Below are positions 24,801 to 38,400 of a stretch of 64,000 nt of DNA, one piece after another; the first letter of the stretch is position 1, and each line of letters opens with the position of its first letter. The notes under the pieces were generated by a model. That model did no database searches. It was given only the letters and a program-made list of their open reading frames with translations, and was not told where the DNA came from. This stretch comes from Tetrahymena thermophila SB210 (taxonomy: Eukaryota > Ciliophora > Oligohymenophorea > Hymenostomatida > Tetrahymenidae). Made by a program: the position numbers and the translations under genes. The stretch spans positions 1-64,000 of the forward strand of contig NW_002476368.1 in NCBI RefSeq assembly GCF_000189635.1, read 5' to 3'.

Positions 24801-25977
24801 ATTGCCAGAATCAAAACACTTTATGCTGAATCGATGTACAGCTGGAGCTATTATTTGTTGATATATTTATCTGAAACTTCATACTTTTCATTAGTCCATT
24901 CTTTAAATACTAAACTAAGCTTTTCTAACAAAACTCATGTTAATATTTTTTTTCAAATTCTTAGGAAAAATAGTCATCATTCGATTCAGAAAGTGTTAAC
25001 TTCTCTTAAAAATCTATCATTAATCTAAGAAGAAACTGGTATCCTAAAATAAATTTAATACTTTTAAAACTTTTAATTTTTTCAATCAGTTTGGCTAGCT
25101 TTTGATCTTAGTTTAATACTAGATAGTTATATTTAATTAACTTCAAGATGCAAGCAAAAAGAAAATAAAAATATATTTCATCTTCATCTTCTAGTTTGCT
25201 GATAAAATCTGAATAAAACACAACATAGAATGCATCAAATTTATCAAAAAATTTGAATTCAGAAATTTCGTATTTTTTGATTAAATTAGTTTTTGACTCT
25301 TGCCCTAAATAGCTGTCTAAGAATTAAAAGTAAAGCAATACTCTGCTTTATCTGTATTCTTCTATTAAGCTCATGTTTCCCCAGATTTCGTAGCATTCAA
25401 TTAAATCGTTTAAGAAATCCTCTTCTTCTTTTAATTTGTATTAATCCAATTTAATTCTATTCAATTTTAACTTTTAGAAATAATCACTGTATGCATGTTT
25501 TTTTAATGATAAAAAGTAATTAGTAAAAGACTACTATTCAAAACTTTCTTCATAATTTATTTCAATTTCTTTTTTAATTTTTTTTTTGATATCTTTAACT
25601 TGATCTTCTACTTTGCCAATTGTTAATGTTTCCATAAAATATTATATACAACTTTTTAATTTATCATCAGTTGGTCCCCAAGATTCATAATTTTTTTTGT
25701 AATTTTCTTAGTCAAGAAAATAAGTTATGATAAAGTAATAGAAAGAAAATAAGTTCCATTCCTCTGTTTATTTCTAATCACTGTTTTATTCTAATTCTTG
25801 TTATATTTATTTTGAAATCGAGATATACTCATTACTAGTTATGAAGCTTGAAATATCTTTTTTCTGAGGCGATTGCTATTTTTTTTAATTTATTTCGTTT
25901 AATGTACTTAAAATAATTTCTTTTTTTATTTTTTTAAGATTTTCTTTGAAAACTGAATCAAAAATGTTTATGTTCAT
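21827..25977 (-). CDS. Atypical protein kinase with C-terminal repeats; apparent one-base frameshift
   Basis: An intronless minus-strand gene, ATG at 25977, TGA at 21829-21827. It reads open in two overlapping frames that switch at the A4 run 24930-24933. The span is 4151 nt, one short of a multiple of three. One extra base there would leave about 1383 codons open, so this is either a sequencing error or a real recent frameshift. The kinase domain lies in the C-terminal part: VVALKES (ATP lysine), MREISILYNLP (helix C Glu), YLHEHNIVHGDIKPRNIL (HGD for HRD) and IIDFSES (DFS for DFG), then QIDYYSLGIMF (helix F Asp). The APE motif is not clear. N-terminal to it are about 700 residues without recognised domains, including a duplicated 23-residue coiled coil. 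C-terminal to it are five ~35-residue repeats with SCSEQSKTSQNNT. The altered glycine makes catalytic activity uncertain. Substrate unknown. Confidence 0.82.
22381..22915 (-). repeat. Five coding minisatellite repeats in the kinase gene
   Basis: Five copies of a 79- to 120-base unit, all in frame on the minus strand. Each encodes a variant of SCSEQSKTSQNNT, with DQMFDNLTKNKEI and LGNQV or LGKQ nearby. Copies differ by missing the DQMF block. The period is a multiple of three, so copy number can change without frameshift. They are polar and probably disordered. Confidence 0.88.
23938..24075 (-). repeat. In-frame duplication of a 69-base coiled-coil segment
   Basis: Two adjacent 69-base copies, nearly identical in DNA, encode FENKIETDEKELEKL plus NIKNA or NIKKA. 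Near-identity at the base level implies a recent duplication inside the kinase gene. Heptad-like E/K/L spacing suggests coiled coil. Confidence 0.9.
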
Positions 25978-27659
25978 TTTTGGGATTTAAGCATTTTGTT
26001 AGGAATTATTTTATGATATTTATTAAAAATTCATAAAAATGTTACTAATAAATTATAAACCCTAAAATATGTTATTATCCATTTATTTTTTATTTTTATT
26101 GATTATTTACTTTAATTAATTATTATAATTTATTGTAGAATACTTCTAATAATTTCAAACCAAAATTTTAATTAAATTGATTGAGCTAACCTGAGCTTTC
26201 AAAAGCAACTAAATAAAAAATATTTAATATTTTTTCTTTTAAATAAATTGTTTTTCTTAGAAATTAATATTAAAATATCACTAAAATTCCCATGAATATA
26301 AAAAATTAAATTATAAAAATATGTTTTTTAACTCTAAAGTCCATTAAAAATACAAAAAAGAAGCTAAATTACTATCAAAAGCAATTTAGATTGTTATTTG
26401 CATTTTAATGACGTAATCAACTTATTTATTTGTGGTTTGATTTGACTAAAAAAATAATTCAAATATTAATATAAAATAAATAATTCATTTATTTCTTTTA
26501 TATTCTTTTATTGATTGATCAGATTAGGTACTTTATTTTCATGATTTAGATTCAATTATTTTATTCTATATGATGTTTATTTTTTGATTTATTAAGTAAG
26601 CTTTACATATTTTCTTTTTTTTCAGAGTAACAAAATAATTTATATCCAATCCTTTAAATATTTCATTTTATTTTAAATATCGTAAGTGCTAGATAGGCAC
26701 TGATTGGTAAGAAATGAGTTTTATTAAAAAAAATATTTTTTGGTTTTTCTCTCAGCCCCTCTTATTTTCGTGTACTTCAAAGAGTGAGGATAAAGGAGTT
26801 AAGGTAATTATTAGTTCAAGTTATAGAAATATTCAAAGCATTTAGTGAATAAAGGAATGATATATATTGATGTTTATACTAAAAATATAATTTAAAGGTA
26901 TCTAAAATAATTATAAATTCAAGATTTCTTTAAATAGTAAAGAGTTTTATTCTATGTTTAAAATACAATAAAAACCCCAAACCTTCTACGATTTATAAAT
27001 CTTTATTTTTAAAGCTTTTGTTTAGTTAAAGAGCTTAATTGATTTTAAAATGCTTTAAAATTGATGTTTGTTTGATAATTGATAAAGCAATCTATTGAAT
27101 TAAGCAATTTTACAAATTTTCCAATTATTATAAATAATTCTATGATGAAAATTTAAAAATATATGTTATGTTGTTTATTTGACTTCTATCTCAAGCTAAT
27201 CTCAATTTATAATTTGATTGCTTTTTCTCGATAAAATAATTAGAGATTTAATTAAAGGAAGAAGAAAGAATTTTATATACCCTAAATTTTTTATTATTAA
27301 AATGGAAACTTTTTTTTTGTATGATGCATGAATTATTCTAAATTTACTAGCTTAAATCTTATATGATTTAATTTTTTTTATTTTATCAATAAAAAACTAT
27401 ACTTTTACCTCAAAAAAACTATTATATAATATAAGTATCTTTATATACAAGTACTTAGATACTATGTTCAAATTTTTTACACTATAAAAATGCATTAATT
27501 ATGATTTAAATTTTAGTCTTTATTAATAATGCTTATGTCAAGCTTCGTTTAAACAAAATACCTCTGATTATTACACCATATCTCACTAAATATATGCTAG
27601 TTACTGAAATTCTTGTGCTTTTTGTTAAGTAGTTTATTCTGACATTATGATAAAAAAGA
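25978..27659. other. Intergenic, includes kinase 5' region
   Basis: AT-rich spacer. A patch of higher G+C at about 26680-26810 (contains CAGCCCCTC and AGAGTGAGGATAAAGGAG) stands out but is not open for any length and has no tRNA-like fold that I can find. No gene supported. Confidence 0.4.
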
Positions 27660-28271
27660 TCAAAAGTGGATCACTTGCATTAAAATGATATTTAATTTAA
27701 ACTAAAAATACTTTCGCTTCTTCTATTTAATCTGACTTATAATCACTTAGCTCAAGTGGATTATTAAAATAACTAATTAAAAGGCTTATTGTTGTTTAGA
27801 TGGATAAAATAATTTAGTATTTTAAGGTCTAAGAATGTTAGATTGCCTTAAAAAAATGTAGCGATATTTTAGACCTTTTGATAGGTTTTGAATGTTTAAG
27901 TAGGAGATTTTATTTAAAAGATTTTGAAAGAGGAAATCTTTCTCTTTTATTATAGAATATTTTTCAAGAAACTTATGAATCCTTATTTGGGCAAATCTAA
28001 TTTTTAGATTATAAATAAGATATATCATTCCATTTAAATAAAATAAACTTATTAGGAAAAGCTTGTTAAAATCAAACAAAAGAAGAAGAGGAAGAAAGTA
28101 AAAGAATAAATATTCTAACATCCCTTCTTTATTTGTACAATCAATATTATGTTTATTTATTATTAGGATCAAGTGCTTCACTTTTTCTAAAAGAGTTAAA
28201 TAAATAAAACAGATATAAAATATTATATATTGAGAAAAATGGATGTGAGCAAAATATAATTTTATAACCAC
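27660..28271 (-). CDS. Possible small membrane protein, unrecognised
   Basis: ATG at 28271, 203 codons, TGA at 27662-27660, with TAA/TAG read as Gln. The first 149 codons contain no TAA or TAG, unusual for this genome. The product is hydrophobic: a first segment around FSQYIIFYICFIYLTLL, a second around LFFYFLPLLLLFDF, then LFLISLFYLNGMIYLIY, then a more polar basic C-terminal half. I recognise no family. It could be an exon of a larger gene or a chance ORF in AT-rich DNA; it lacks the G+C rise and codon pattern seen in the firm genes. Confidence 0.3.
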
Positions 28272-28905
28272 TAAAAATTTTTAATAATTTCTATGAAAAT
28301 CAATTATGAAGATAATTAACGTCAATCAATCACATATTTATTTACACTTATCATAAAAAACTTCTCTATAATTAAAAAATATTAAAAACACGAATATAGC
28401 TTGATTTATCTTGTGACCTCTGTTAATTTAAAAATTTAATTTTAAAAAATACTTTCTGAGAAACACCCTCTCTCGTTTGTTTGTTCACCTAAAATGAGGG
28501 ACGAGGGAATGAGGTCTTACGGTATAATATAAAAATAAAATAATTGCTTAAAATTTCAAAAATCAAAAGTTGAATAAAACATAAATATTTATTTATCCCA
28601 CCTTCTCTAGTTATTTAGTCCGTCCTTCATTTTTAAATTATAAAAAAATAATGAATTTTTGAAAATTAAAAATTAACAATATAACAATTATAGAAATAAA
28701 ATTCTGTAAGGATATTATACAAGTTAGGTATTTTACATAAAAATAAAATAATTGCTTAAAATTTTCTTTGAAAAAGGGTTTTATTAAAAACTAACTAACT
28801 ACCTTTTGATTAATAAGTTGATAATTTATTTATTATTATTAATTTTAATTAATTTAATTGCTTAAAATAAATAAAAATTTTCTTTAACTATATGTATAAT
28901 TTCTT
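28272..28905. other. Intergenic, one G+C-rich patch
   Basis: The 3' flank of the large membrane protein. A patch at about 28465-28525 (ACACCCTCTCTCG, then GAGGGACGAGGGAATGAGG) can form a weak inverted repeat CCCTC/GAGGG. No gene supported. Confidence 0.4.
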
Positions 28906-31900
28906 TCATTTTTTATTGACAATTTTTAATAATTGATTAATATGATCATCTTATTATTTTTCATGAGGCATGCAAGTAAGGAGAAATTTAACAGCATTAA
29001 TGTCTTTGTCAAAAATCATTTTTAATTTCGTTGAGAATAGCAGCCAGATTAAATACATGATAAAACCTCCTACTAAAATATAACACAATAAAAAGATTTT
29101 TTGATAGTTTAGTTTGTTCTAGAATAGAAGTTAAATTGTCTAAAATAAATTTTCAAAGTTTCTATTTGGAATATTAAATCCTTAAGGTATAAGGTTGATA
29201 TACTCATCTGTAGAAGAATACTACTAAGCTAAAGCTATTAGCTATTGTTTAGTTAAGGACGACTCTTTCAACAGCTCTGAATATTGCTGAAAAAATGATG
29301 TATATAAACTCAAAACAGAAAAAAATCCTTATTAGAAGATATTTTAAGTAGAAGAGGTATCTGAGCACTATATTTCGTCTTTATAAATATTGCACAGATT
29401 TTGTTACAAAATAGTCTCTATTTATTTTTCCTCATTATTGTCCAAATTAGATAAATTAGAAACATAATGATTCATTTCTATAATGTAAGTTTTTATTACA
29501 TTCAAATTTAAGCTAAATATGTTTCTAATTTCTTACAAATTGTTATCAGGAAAATTTACATCAGTTTATCTGATTGCGTTTATCCTTAAAGCTATCTCGC
29601 TTAGTGATAAAATACTTCTAAAAGATTAAATTGCATTTTAATTATATTAATAAAGATCTAACCTGTTTTTAATGTCAGTTTAATTACTATAACTTATTCC
29701 TAATCCTACAGCCATAAAAGTTATTGAGCTTAAGCTAAAAACAGCCAAAAGAATAATATATTTTAATATATTTAATTGAGTTTTATTTAATTTGGTTGAT
29801 ATTTACTTTTGATAAACTCCTTTTCTATCTTCCAATTAATTGACACTACTTTGAATATTTTTTGATTCTCTGATATCATTAAACTAGCCTTTCTAGCTCA
29901 ATTTAGCTAATTCAACAGCGTTTAGAGTTTGAACGCTTAAGAAATCAAATTAAATCCAATTTTTAGCTGTATTTTAAACTCTATCCAAATAGCATTAGTA
30001 TCTACTAAGCTGTAGTTCTACCTCTTCAAAAGTGACTCTTGAGAAAACAGTCAGAATTACTTCTTAGAATTTATTGATTTTATTTATTTTCGGTATGATA
30101 AAAACTATTAATAGGATTTAGATTCCTATGGCTATAAAAATTGCAAACAAAAAAGCATAGTTTATTTATTTTATAATGATATTCAAATCACTTATGTTAT
30201 TTTAAATCAAAGTTGTAGAAATAGTCTAGCTTTAAAGTATATTTGAGAACAAGAAATAAGACATGTCTTAGTACCTCTGTTGTTTTTCTTGTTAAACTAC
30301 ATAGAACATCGCATTAGAGTATTCATAGTAAAAGCTAAAAGAGGACAATTAAAATTCTTTTCCTTTACTGATTAAAAATATTTTATTAATAAAACAAATA
30401 ATTTAAGTTAAATAAATTTATTAATTCTGAGATAATTTCATTATAAGAATTAATGTTAGAGAAGATTTTATTTTATTTTTCATATTTAAATTTTATACAA
30501 ATAAATAAGAGTATTTATTGATTTATTTTTTAATTAATGTTTAATACCTTATTGAGTAGACTTGGGTGTCAACAATTTGCTGGTTACTTTCTAATTCCAC
30601 TATTTTTTCAACACTTTTCAAATATTATTAAATTAAATCAAATTAATCTCTTTATCCTATTTAATAAATCTGTTCAAGTTTTAAATTAGGCTGTACGCCT
30701 AGATTTATCTCATATTTGAGCAATTATGTTAAACTGATTTAGGATACTTGAGAAAAAAATGAAGAGTAAACTGTAGATTTGTTTAAATAATCTTAGAGCT
30801 GATTTTATTTATTATAAATAAAGAACAGAAATATTGTGGATAGAATTGTGGAGAAAATAACTGTATATCCTATTTATTTATTATTATATCAAATTAATAT
30901 TTTTTTAATTATAAATTATTTACCTAGTATAATTTTTAATAAAGAAGAACTCATGTTCTCTTTTTGACGGTGAATTATGTTGTTTATCAAATTATTTTCT
31001 TTTAAAATATCCAAGTAAGAACTTGTGTCTTAGCTGTCATATACTTCGTTATCTACTACTTCGTAAGACGAGATTTAAGATTTATTTGAAGAGTTAATTT
31101 ATGATATCTATTTTTTTTATTGCTTCTCTAGTAATTGGTAGTTTTAAGATTCTATCTTCTTTTTTAACACTTTAGCTAAGCTACCTCTTACTCTATTATT
31201 TTATGATTGAGTCTAAGCATTTACAGTTTCCAGCTATGTTTTATCCTGATTTCTTCTATTTGATAATTTGGCTGCATAAATTTCTTCATGATTTTACTTT
31301 TCTTAAACTATCTATCCAACAAAGGAATTATTCATAGGAGAGCTTAATAATTATTAGCTATTTTAATAGATCCTATTTGAAGATAATACATTTATTGTTG
31401 TTTCTAATTTATCTATAGAAAATTATTGTCTAGTGCTTAATCTTGGACTTATTAAGTTATCTTCCAATTTAGCAATTTATTTGATGTTTTCACTTTCTTC
31501 AAAGTTAAAATTGACCTCTTTTACTCTTTTTACAGTATTTTTATGCTTTTCGATATTATTGTAATTTTGAGATTCTTGGTTTGAATTATTATTATAGCTT
31601 TAAAGACTACCTGAATTGGTATTCTAATCGTTTTTTTGTTTTTGATCATTATCTATTATATTTTAAGTATTCAAATAACTAAGACTTATAGTTTTTTTAA
31701 TTGAAGTACTTCTTTATGGTGATATCTGATCAAGATAAGCATGGTACTATGATTAATCTTGTTATAATTATACTTCTTTATAATTAAAGTTATCTCTATT
31801 CTTCAAATTATCATTTTGGCTATTTTGAAGTTCTTTACTCAATTTTTCATATTTTTCTGTTTTTTCACAAAGATTTTCAAGATAAGTATCTGAAAAGGAT

Positions 31901-34900
31901 AATTCAAAAATCATTTCTTCTTCGAATTTATTTTGTAAATCACTTTTATCCAAGTTATTTTTTTTTATCATGTTAACTTTTATATTCCCAGCTGAATTAA
32001 ATTAGCTGAAGCAATTATTTTGTTCCCATTTCTATTTGTTAGTATAAAAAATATTTTAGATAAATTTTTTTCTTTTGTTAAAAATAAATTACTTCTTAAT
32101 TACGTAAATAGAAGGAAGTAAAGTTATTAAGCATTTAAATCTAGCTATCATATTACTAAAAATAGTTATTAATGGTAGAATACTCTACTGATTTTGTTGA
32201 AGTGTCTTGATTTATATCATATTAAATTTAAAATGCTTAAATTAATGAGAAAATATCTGCTGGTAGACAGATCTTCAACTCAACATCTTTATAAATTTAT
32301 CTTTTTAGAATGTTTGATTCTTTATTTTAATTTTCTTCAGTAATTTTATTTTGTTTATTGATCTTAGTTAAATACTCAAGAACAATTGAAGCCATTTAAG
32401 GGATCAAAAAGAATAAGTTAATTTTTTCTAAATCCTTCTTTAAAAGAAGGTTCATTTAGTCTATTTTCTTAAATATAAATAAAAAAAATATTAATATGGT
32501 GTTTAAATTTGAATTTAATATACTTAATCCGCATTTTCTAATTACATAAGATGAGAAAAAAAATTGCGATCGAACCCTTTAATTTAGCCAACCTGATTAA
32601 ATGTAATATAAGATACATCTGATTTTAATTTTAAAAGGACAGCATTCATTTATAAATCGTCAGTTATTCCATAAACAAGCGATAACTACAAAGTGATAGG
32701 AACAAAAAAACCTTATTTATCCAGACAAAATACTTAATGACTCTCTTCAAGAAGTATGCTATGTCCTCTCTTAATAAAATCTTTAACAATCTCATCATGA
32801 ATTTTTGCTACATATGATGGCATTAGCTCCTTTATATGATTAATTGATTTAAACTCTTCAAAGTTAAAGCCAAAAAATTTAGATAATTGTGTTTCTTATT
32901 TATTCATTATTTTTCCATAACCTTAAGTAATACTGGCTTACACAATCTAAATATTTCCTTTGATTAAATTTAGTGAATTGAACTCTTTCTAAGCTCTTTC
33001 TTGATTCAAATTAAAAATCAAATTCATTTCTTTCTGTAATTTCAAAGGCTTTTTTATTCCACCAAATACAACAATCCAATAAATCTATAGAATCTTTTTA
33101 ATAAAATTAAAAAAACATTTAATTATGACTCTTAAATATCTATAATAGAGAGGGGCACAATCATTAATAAAGGGATAATATTTTGCTGGTAATTCGTTTA
33201 TTAAAACAAATTTCTACTTTATATATTTATCTAATTTCAATAAGCGTTAGTTCCCCTCAAAAATAAAATAATAAAATTTTCAGAAAATTTAAAAATATTT
33301 CATAAAAAATGTAATATCTAAAATAAAAAGGTTTAATAGCAAAAAAAAATATTTACTTTTTGCAAAATATAGTTTCTCTAAAATTCCTTTTTGTTTTTAA
33401 TTTTTTTCAACTTAAGAAATAGATTTTTTCTCAGTATTTCGTATGACGCAAGTAAATTTTATGAATATGTCTTTATTTTTTGAAAAGAGAGCTTCTCTTT
33501 CTTGATCAAAGTATAGAATAATATTTTCTGCTTTAAAAAATTCGAAGTTAGATCAACAAAAATCTTTTCAATTTTATCTGTGTCCACAATCTCTTAGATA
33601 GAAAAAACAAGATTATTATCTAAATCTTAATTTAGCTTACTTAAATATAATTATTTCTGTGTTTAATGAATCATGTTTTCAAATTTTTTGGCAAGGATAT
33701 TTGATATTGCGTTAAATTAAAAACTATTTAATTCATGGTATTTCTTATTAAACATTCTTAGCTCAAAATAGGACTTAAGCGGGTTATTTAAAGAGAATGC
33801 TATAAATGTAATGTATTTCAAAAATATTTTTTCTCTCACGCTTCTTGTAGCGCTAAAACTTGAAAGCTATATTACATAGCTAAAGATATTTTCAATAAGT
33901 TCATTGACAAATTTTAGTTCTATTTAATTTTTAGAATAATTTAAATTTTAACTTTAGCAAACACAAGTAGGTAAAATGCAAGATCGTTTATGATAAGAAA
34001 CTAAATAGTGAAAACGTAAATTATCATAACAGCTCTAATACGAATTTTTGTAAGTCTTCATTATTTCTTCTAATAAGGTGTCTATCCCATCTACAGATCT
34101 AGAAAATTTAATTAATTAAAAAATTTGTTATGTAATTTAGCTTACAGTTTATATAATTTAATTGTGCTCATTCAAAATTAATCATTATTAAAACAATTAA
34201 TTCAAATTGCTTAATTATCTTGATATGCTATTTGAAAGTCATTTTAAAAATATTTTTCTATTAGAAATACTTTAAAACAAAGTAATTTAAAATATTTCAT
34301 TCAATGAAAAAGGAATTTATTTGGTTCTAAAATAATAATTTGCTTTTTCTATAAACTAAATTTTGTGGATCTACTAGAACCTTTACATAAATTTACTTAA
34401 AAGAAATTAAAGAAATATAATTTGAAAAATGTAATAAGATTTGAACTCATGGAAATTTACCTTATTTAGTTACTTTAATCAAGCACTTATATTTAATTCC
34501 TCTTGAGATTTTAAATTTGCAAAAGTAAATAGACTAAAACAGCAGTGCAGAGTGTGAAAAAATAAAAAAACTCTTCGCTAATGGGCTAATTTTTAAATTA
34601 GAAAACAGCAATTATAATATGGCTCACAAAGATATAACTAGCTCTTATGCTTGAAAATAAACTAACTATGCTATTAGTTTGGTAGCTATCTCTTAATTCT
34701 TGTATAACCAGCATAACTCCCAAGAACAATCCAAGTATGTAAATTAAATTACTTTGACTATTACTTGAGAAATTAATTATTTAAATGAATAGAAAAATTA
34801 GCTATTTCAATAATTAAATAAAAGAAAATTAGCATTTGGGCAAACTAATATCTTCAAATTAATAGTTTATAAGTAAGAATTTTATCAAAATATGAAAGAC

Positions 34901-35488
34901 TTAAAAAGCAACAATCGCTATGATAGCAAGAACCACAAGTATATTAGAATAATTTTGACAGGCACTTTAGCTCTAAACCAAGAATTAAAACGCACTATCC
35001 TAGCAGAAAGCGATTGCCAAACAGATTTCGGTTGCGGGAATAAGTAAAATGTATTATGATAAAACAAAAAGTAGTACTATAATTTAGTTTATAGTCCTAA
35101 ATGACCTTTTATACGAATTATATTTTTAAATATCGTAGTTTCTGTAGTAATTAAAGATCATAAACAAAATAATAATTAAAGCCAGTCCAATTTTAAGCAA
35201 GAAGAATATAGGTAAAGTTAATTTCTCGAGACTTTTCTTATTTAATAGAAAAGTGCCTGTAGAGATTTCATTCAAATAAGCCAAGAAAATGTATTTGCTA
35301 TCTGCAGGCTTAGTTTGTTTCACATACGCTGAGAAAATGTATCCACTAATTTGCAACGTATTTATAAAAATAAGCAAGCAGTAAATCTTTTGATTTAAAA
35401 TGACATTATGTTTCTCTTCCATGATTTCTAATGCTGTCTAGTAAAGCTTTTATAAATATCCTGCTGTCTTTTTTAGTAAGAGTGCCAT
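28906..35488 (-). CDS. Large multi-pass membrane protein with PAS-like region (ciliate TMCB-like family)
   Basis: Seven exons: 35488-34461, 34098-33357, 33255-32524, 32467-32093, 32031-30924, 30869-30548, 30367-28906. Phases close at every join and give 1922 codons plus TGA. Exon 1 encodes several hydrophobic helices (KIYCLLIFINTLQISGYIF, LPIFFLLKIGLALIIILFMI, IIVLLFVLSQYILLI, ILVVLAIIAIVAFQVF, LIYILGLFLGVMLVI, ending near TLCTAVLVYLLLQI). Exon 2 is a helical cytoplasmic region with a Cys cluster. Exon 3 contains a PAS-like stretch, TQGYGKIMNKQE to IKELMPSYVAKIHDEIV. A Q/N-rich linker follows. The C-terminal third has four more helices with large loops. This order matches big ciliate proteins that I know as PAS/'tiny macrocysts protein B'-like; their function is not established. 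Exon 3 uses a GAG acceptor in this model, with a TAG 57 bases on as an in-frame alternative. Confidence 0.8.
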
Positions 35489-38400
35489 TATAATTTATCA
35501 AGATCTATTTTTTTACTTAAAATTTAAAAAATAAAAATAAATTCTTTTAAAATTAATAATATCATTTACTCTCTATCTATAATTGTTTTGTTTGTTGTTT
35601 GTTTTTTCGCTGTGAAATTCCCTATTTTATTTTTCAAAGTATTTCTAATATTTATGTTAAATATTTGATCAATAATTCATTATATTTTCATGCATTACAA
35701 AATACCATCAATTAAATTAATTAATTAATTAATTAATTGATTTTACTAAATGAGAAAAATTAGATTTAATTAAATATCTTCATACTATCTAAAAGTTTTA
35801 AGCCACATGAAATACTCAATTAATATAACTCTTTTAAAAAAACCACAAAATTTAAATTATGATTATATTTTTCAAGGTCTTTTTTTTCTAGATGCCCACA
35901 ATTTCTATATATCAAAAAGACATTTAAAAGACTACAAAGTAATAAATTGTTCAGCTATACTATATTGATGAATTTTTATTGTTAAATAGCTAATCTTTAG
36001 AAAACTAATTTTATATATTAAAAAGCATGAATCCTTTTCTAGATTAATTTTAATATTTTATTTTTCATTCAAAATTTTTTTAATTATTGCAAATAATTAG
36101 ATAAAAGCTAAATAAATAGCAAGTTTGTATATTAAAGAAAGAAAAAATGAAAGATCCATTTCATACATATATGATTAGTTCATCGAAATAAAATAAATCT
36201 ACAACTTTCTTTATGTAAAAATACATTTAATTCTTACTCTTTCCTTTTTTACATTTGAGAGTAAATTAAAAATTTTAAAATATTTATAATAAACTAGTGT
36301 TTTCTGATATTTAAGTAACTCGCGCGTGAATGTAATTATTTATTTATTTGTTGGTTGATTTAATTTATTTATTTAAACAAATCTATTTCCTTAAAATAAT
36401 TATTTGATTATTAAAAATTGACCGCTGTCTTTGTTTTAAATTTTTTATTTACAAGTTATGACAAGAGTAATAAGACATTTTAATCGTTCTAGCAAAATGC
36501 ATTGGATTACAGAGAGTAATCATAAAGAATATTTTGATTATTTTATAGAAAATTAGCTAATGAATATTTCTTTCAAAAGAATTTTTGTTAAATATAAATA
36601 AAAACATATATAGATATAGAGAGTTTGGGTTATTTGAAGATTTAAAAAAATATTTTTGCTTTAGTTTCAATAATAAAATATTATTTATAAATTTAAAAAA
36701 ATAGATAAAGAAATAAAGATTTTAAAAAATTATGATAATAAATATAATGTATAAAAAAGTATTTTTTATTCAAGCTTATTATATTTTAAGTATGTTTACT
36801 TTGATCAGATTTACATTTAAAAAGCTAATTTTATATTAATTTTTTTTAGCAGTATTTTGATTGAAAGTATATTCTATCATTTGAGTATTTCCATATTGAA
36901 ATAATTTGCATTTTAAAGGTAAAAATAAAATGATTCTCAGCTTTTTAATTCATTATTCTTAAATTCTATAAATAGCTTTTACTAATTGATATTTAAAGGA
37001 GCAAAAAATATTTAATGCTTATGGTATATTTTACTTTGGTTATTTACCTTAAATTTTTTATCAAAATTTAAAGACTTCAAATTTATAATTATCTTCTTTT
37101 TCTTGTTTTCAACACAAATAAATTGAGATATTTAGATAAAATATTTCAAAAGAGTAGAATTTAAAATCAAGACATTATACATTTAATTTAGGATCGATTT
37201 TCAAAAAAAGATTAAATAGCATCAAATTTCTAGCAAATTGAATATAATTTACTAAAACTAATAACAAAAAATAAATCATAGTCTTTTCTGTTTACCTCTA
37301 ATTATTTTTATTATAATCATAGAAATTGATAAAAATTAGATTTATAAATAGATAAGGGAAACTTATAAAAAAGTAGAGAACTTACTTTTTATACATTTAT
37401 TTCCAAAATATTCTTATTTACAATTTGATTTTATTTGATCATTATTTTTTTAAGTAGTTGCAAGATTTAAATTACAGATATTATCCTTCCTAAATTTCAA
37501 CTAACTCTTAATTATTAAATAAAATATTTTCAATTTATCATTTAAAAAATTATTTTTGATCAAAATTAATTTGTAAAGAGAAGTTTTACTTTTCATATTT
37601 CAGGAATTTGAGTCATTTAATAACGCTTAATTCTGAATTCAAAAATTAAATAGAAATTTTCTTACTAAATACACATATTCTGTAAGGCTAAGTAAATTTA
37701 GGATGCAAAAGAAATCTGTAATTTTTAAAAAAAGAATTTCTTAATTTAAAGTGTTTGTATCAATATTGGATAGTTATAAATATTTTAAAAATGAAGGATA
37801 AAAAATCAAATCAAAGTATTTTAAAAAATTATAAAATTTTGAGATATTTATGATAAAAATTTAAAATATTTGGCAATTAATATTTAATATAAAAGTCTTT
37901 TTTCGTATTTTTTAAAATAGAAATTAGCTATTTAAAACAAAGTAAATTAATTAATTAAAAAAGCACAATAATAAATTATTTATGATTTATTTAGAGTATT
38001 TATTATTACTTAATTTCTAATTTAATATTTAAAGATACATTCTAAAGAAAATATACTTTCTTGAAAATCTAAAATCAAAACAATAAAATAGATAATAATA
38101 TTTACAATCGAAGAAGTTATAATCTATAAAGATGATGCATTTTTTAGATTTAGAGCTAAGCTGCAAAAAGCTTCTTTTTCATGCTAAGCTATTCCTTAAA
38201 TACATACATTAATAATTATCTTATACTTTTAAAAAGAATTTAAAAATAAATCTTCAAGTAAACCAAATTATAAATTTAATTATATAAAAGTAAGTAAAAT
38301 AGTTTTTTTTATAAATTGTGAAAAGAATATTAAAAAAACCTAAAATAAATTTTTTTTATTGAATAAAAAATAAGGATGTGAATCCAAAATATAAATAAGA

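Noticed and set aside
33060..33140. Alternative frame giving CIWWNKKAFEITERNEF in exon 3 of the large membrane protein
   Set aside because: The other frame is continuous with the PAS-like segment and both splice joins, so a shift is not needed.
34425..34510. Stretch with a T-loop-like TTCAAAT on the minus strand
   Set aside because: No acceptor stem or D-arm; it overlaps the exon 1 and intron boundary of the large membrane protein.
35126..35422. Stand-alone 98-residue membrane protein
   Set aside because: It is the N-terminal part of the 1922-residue protein; its stop is a TAA read as Gln.
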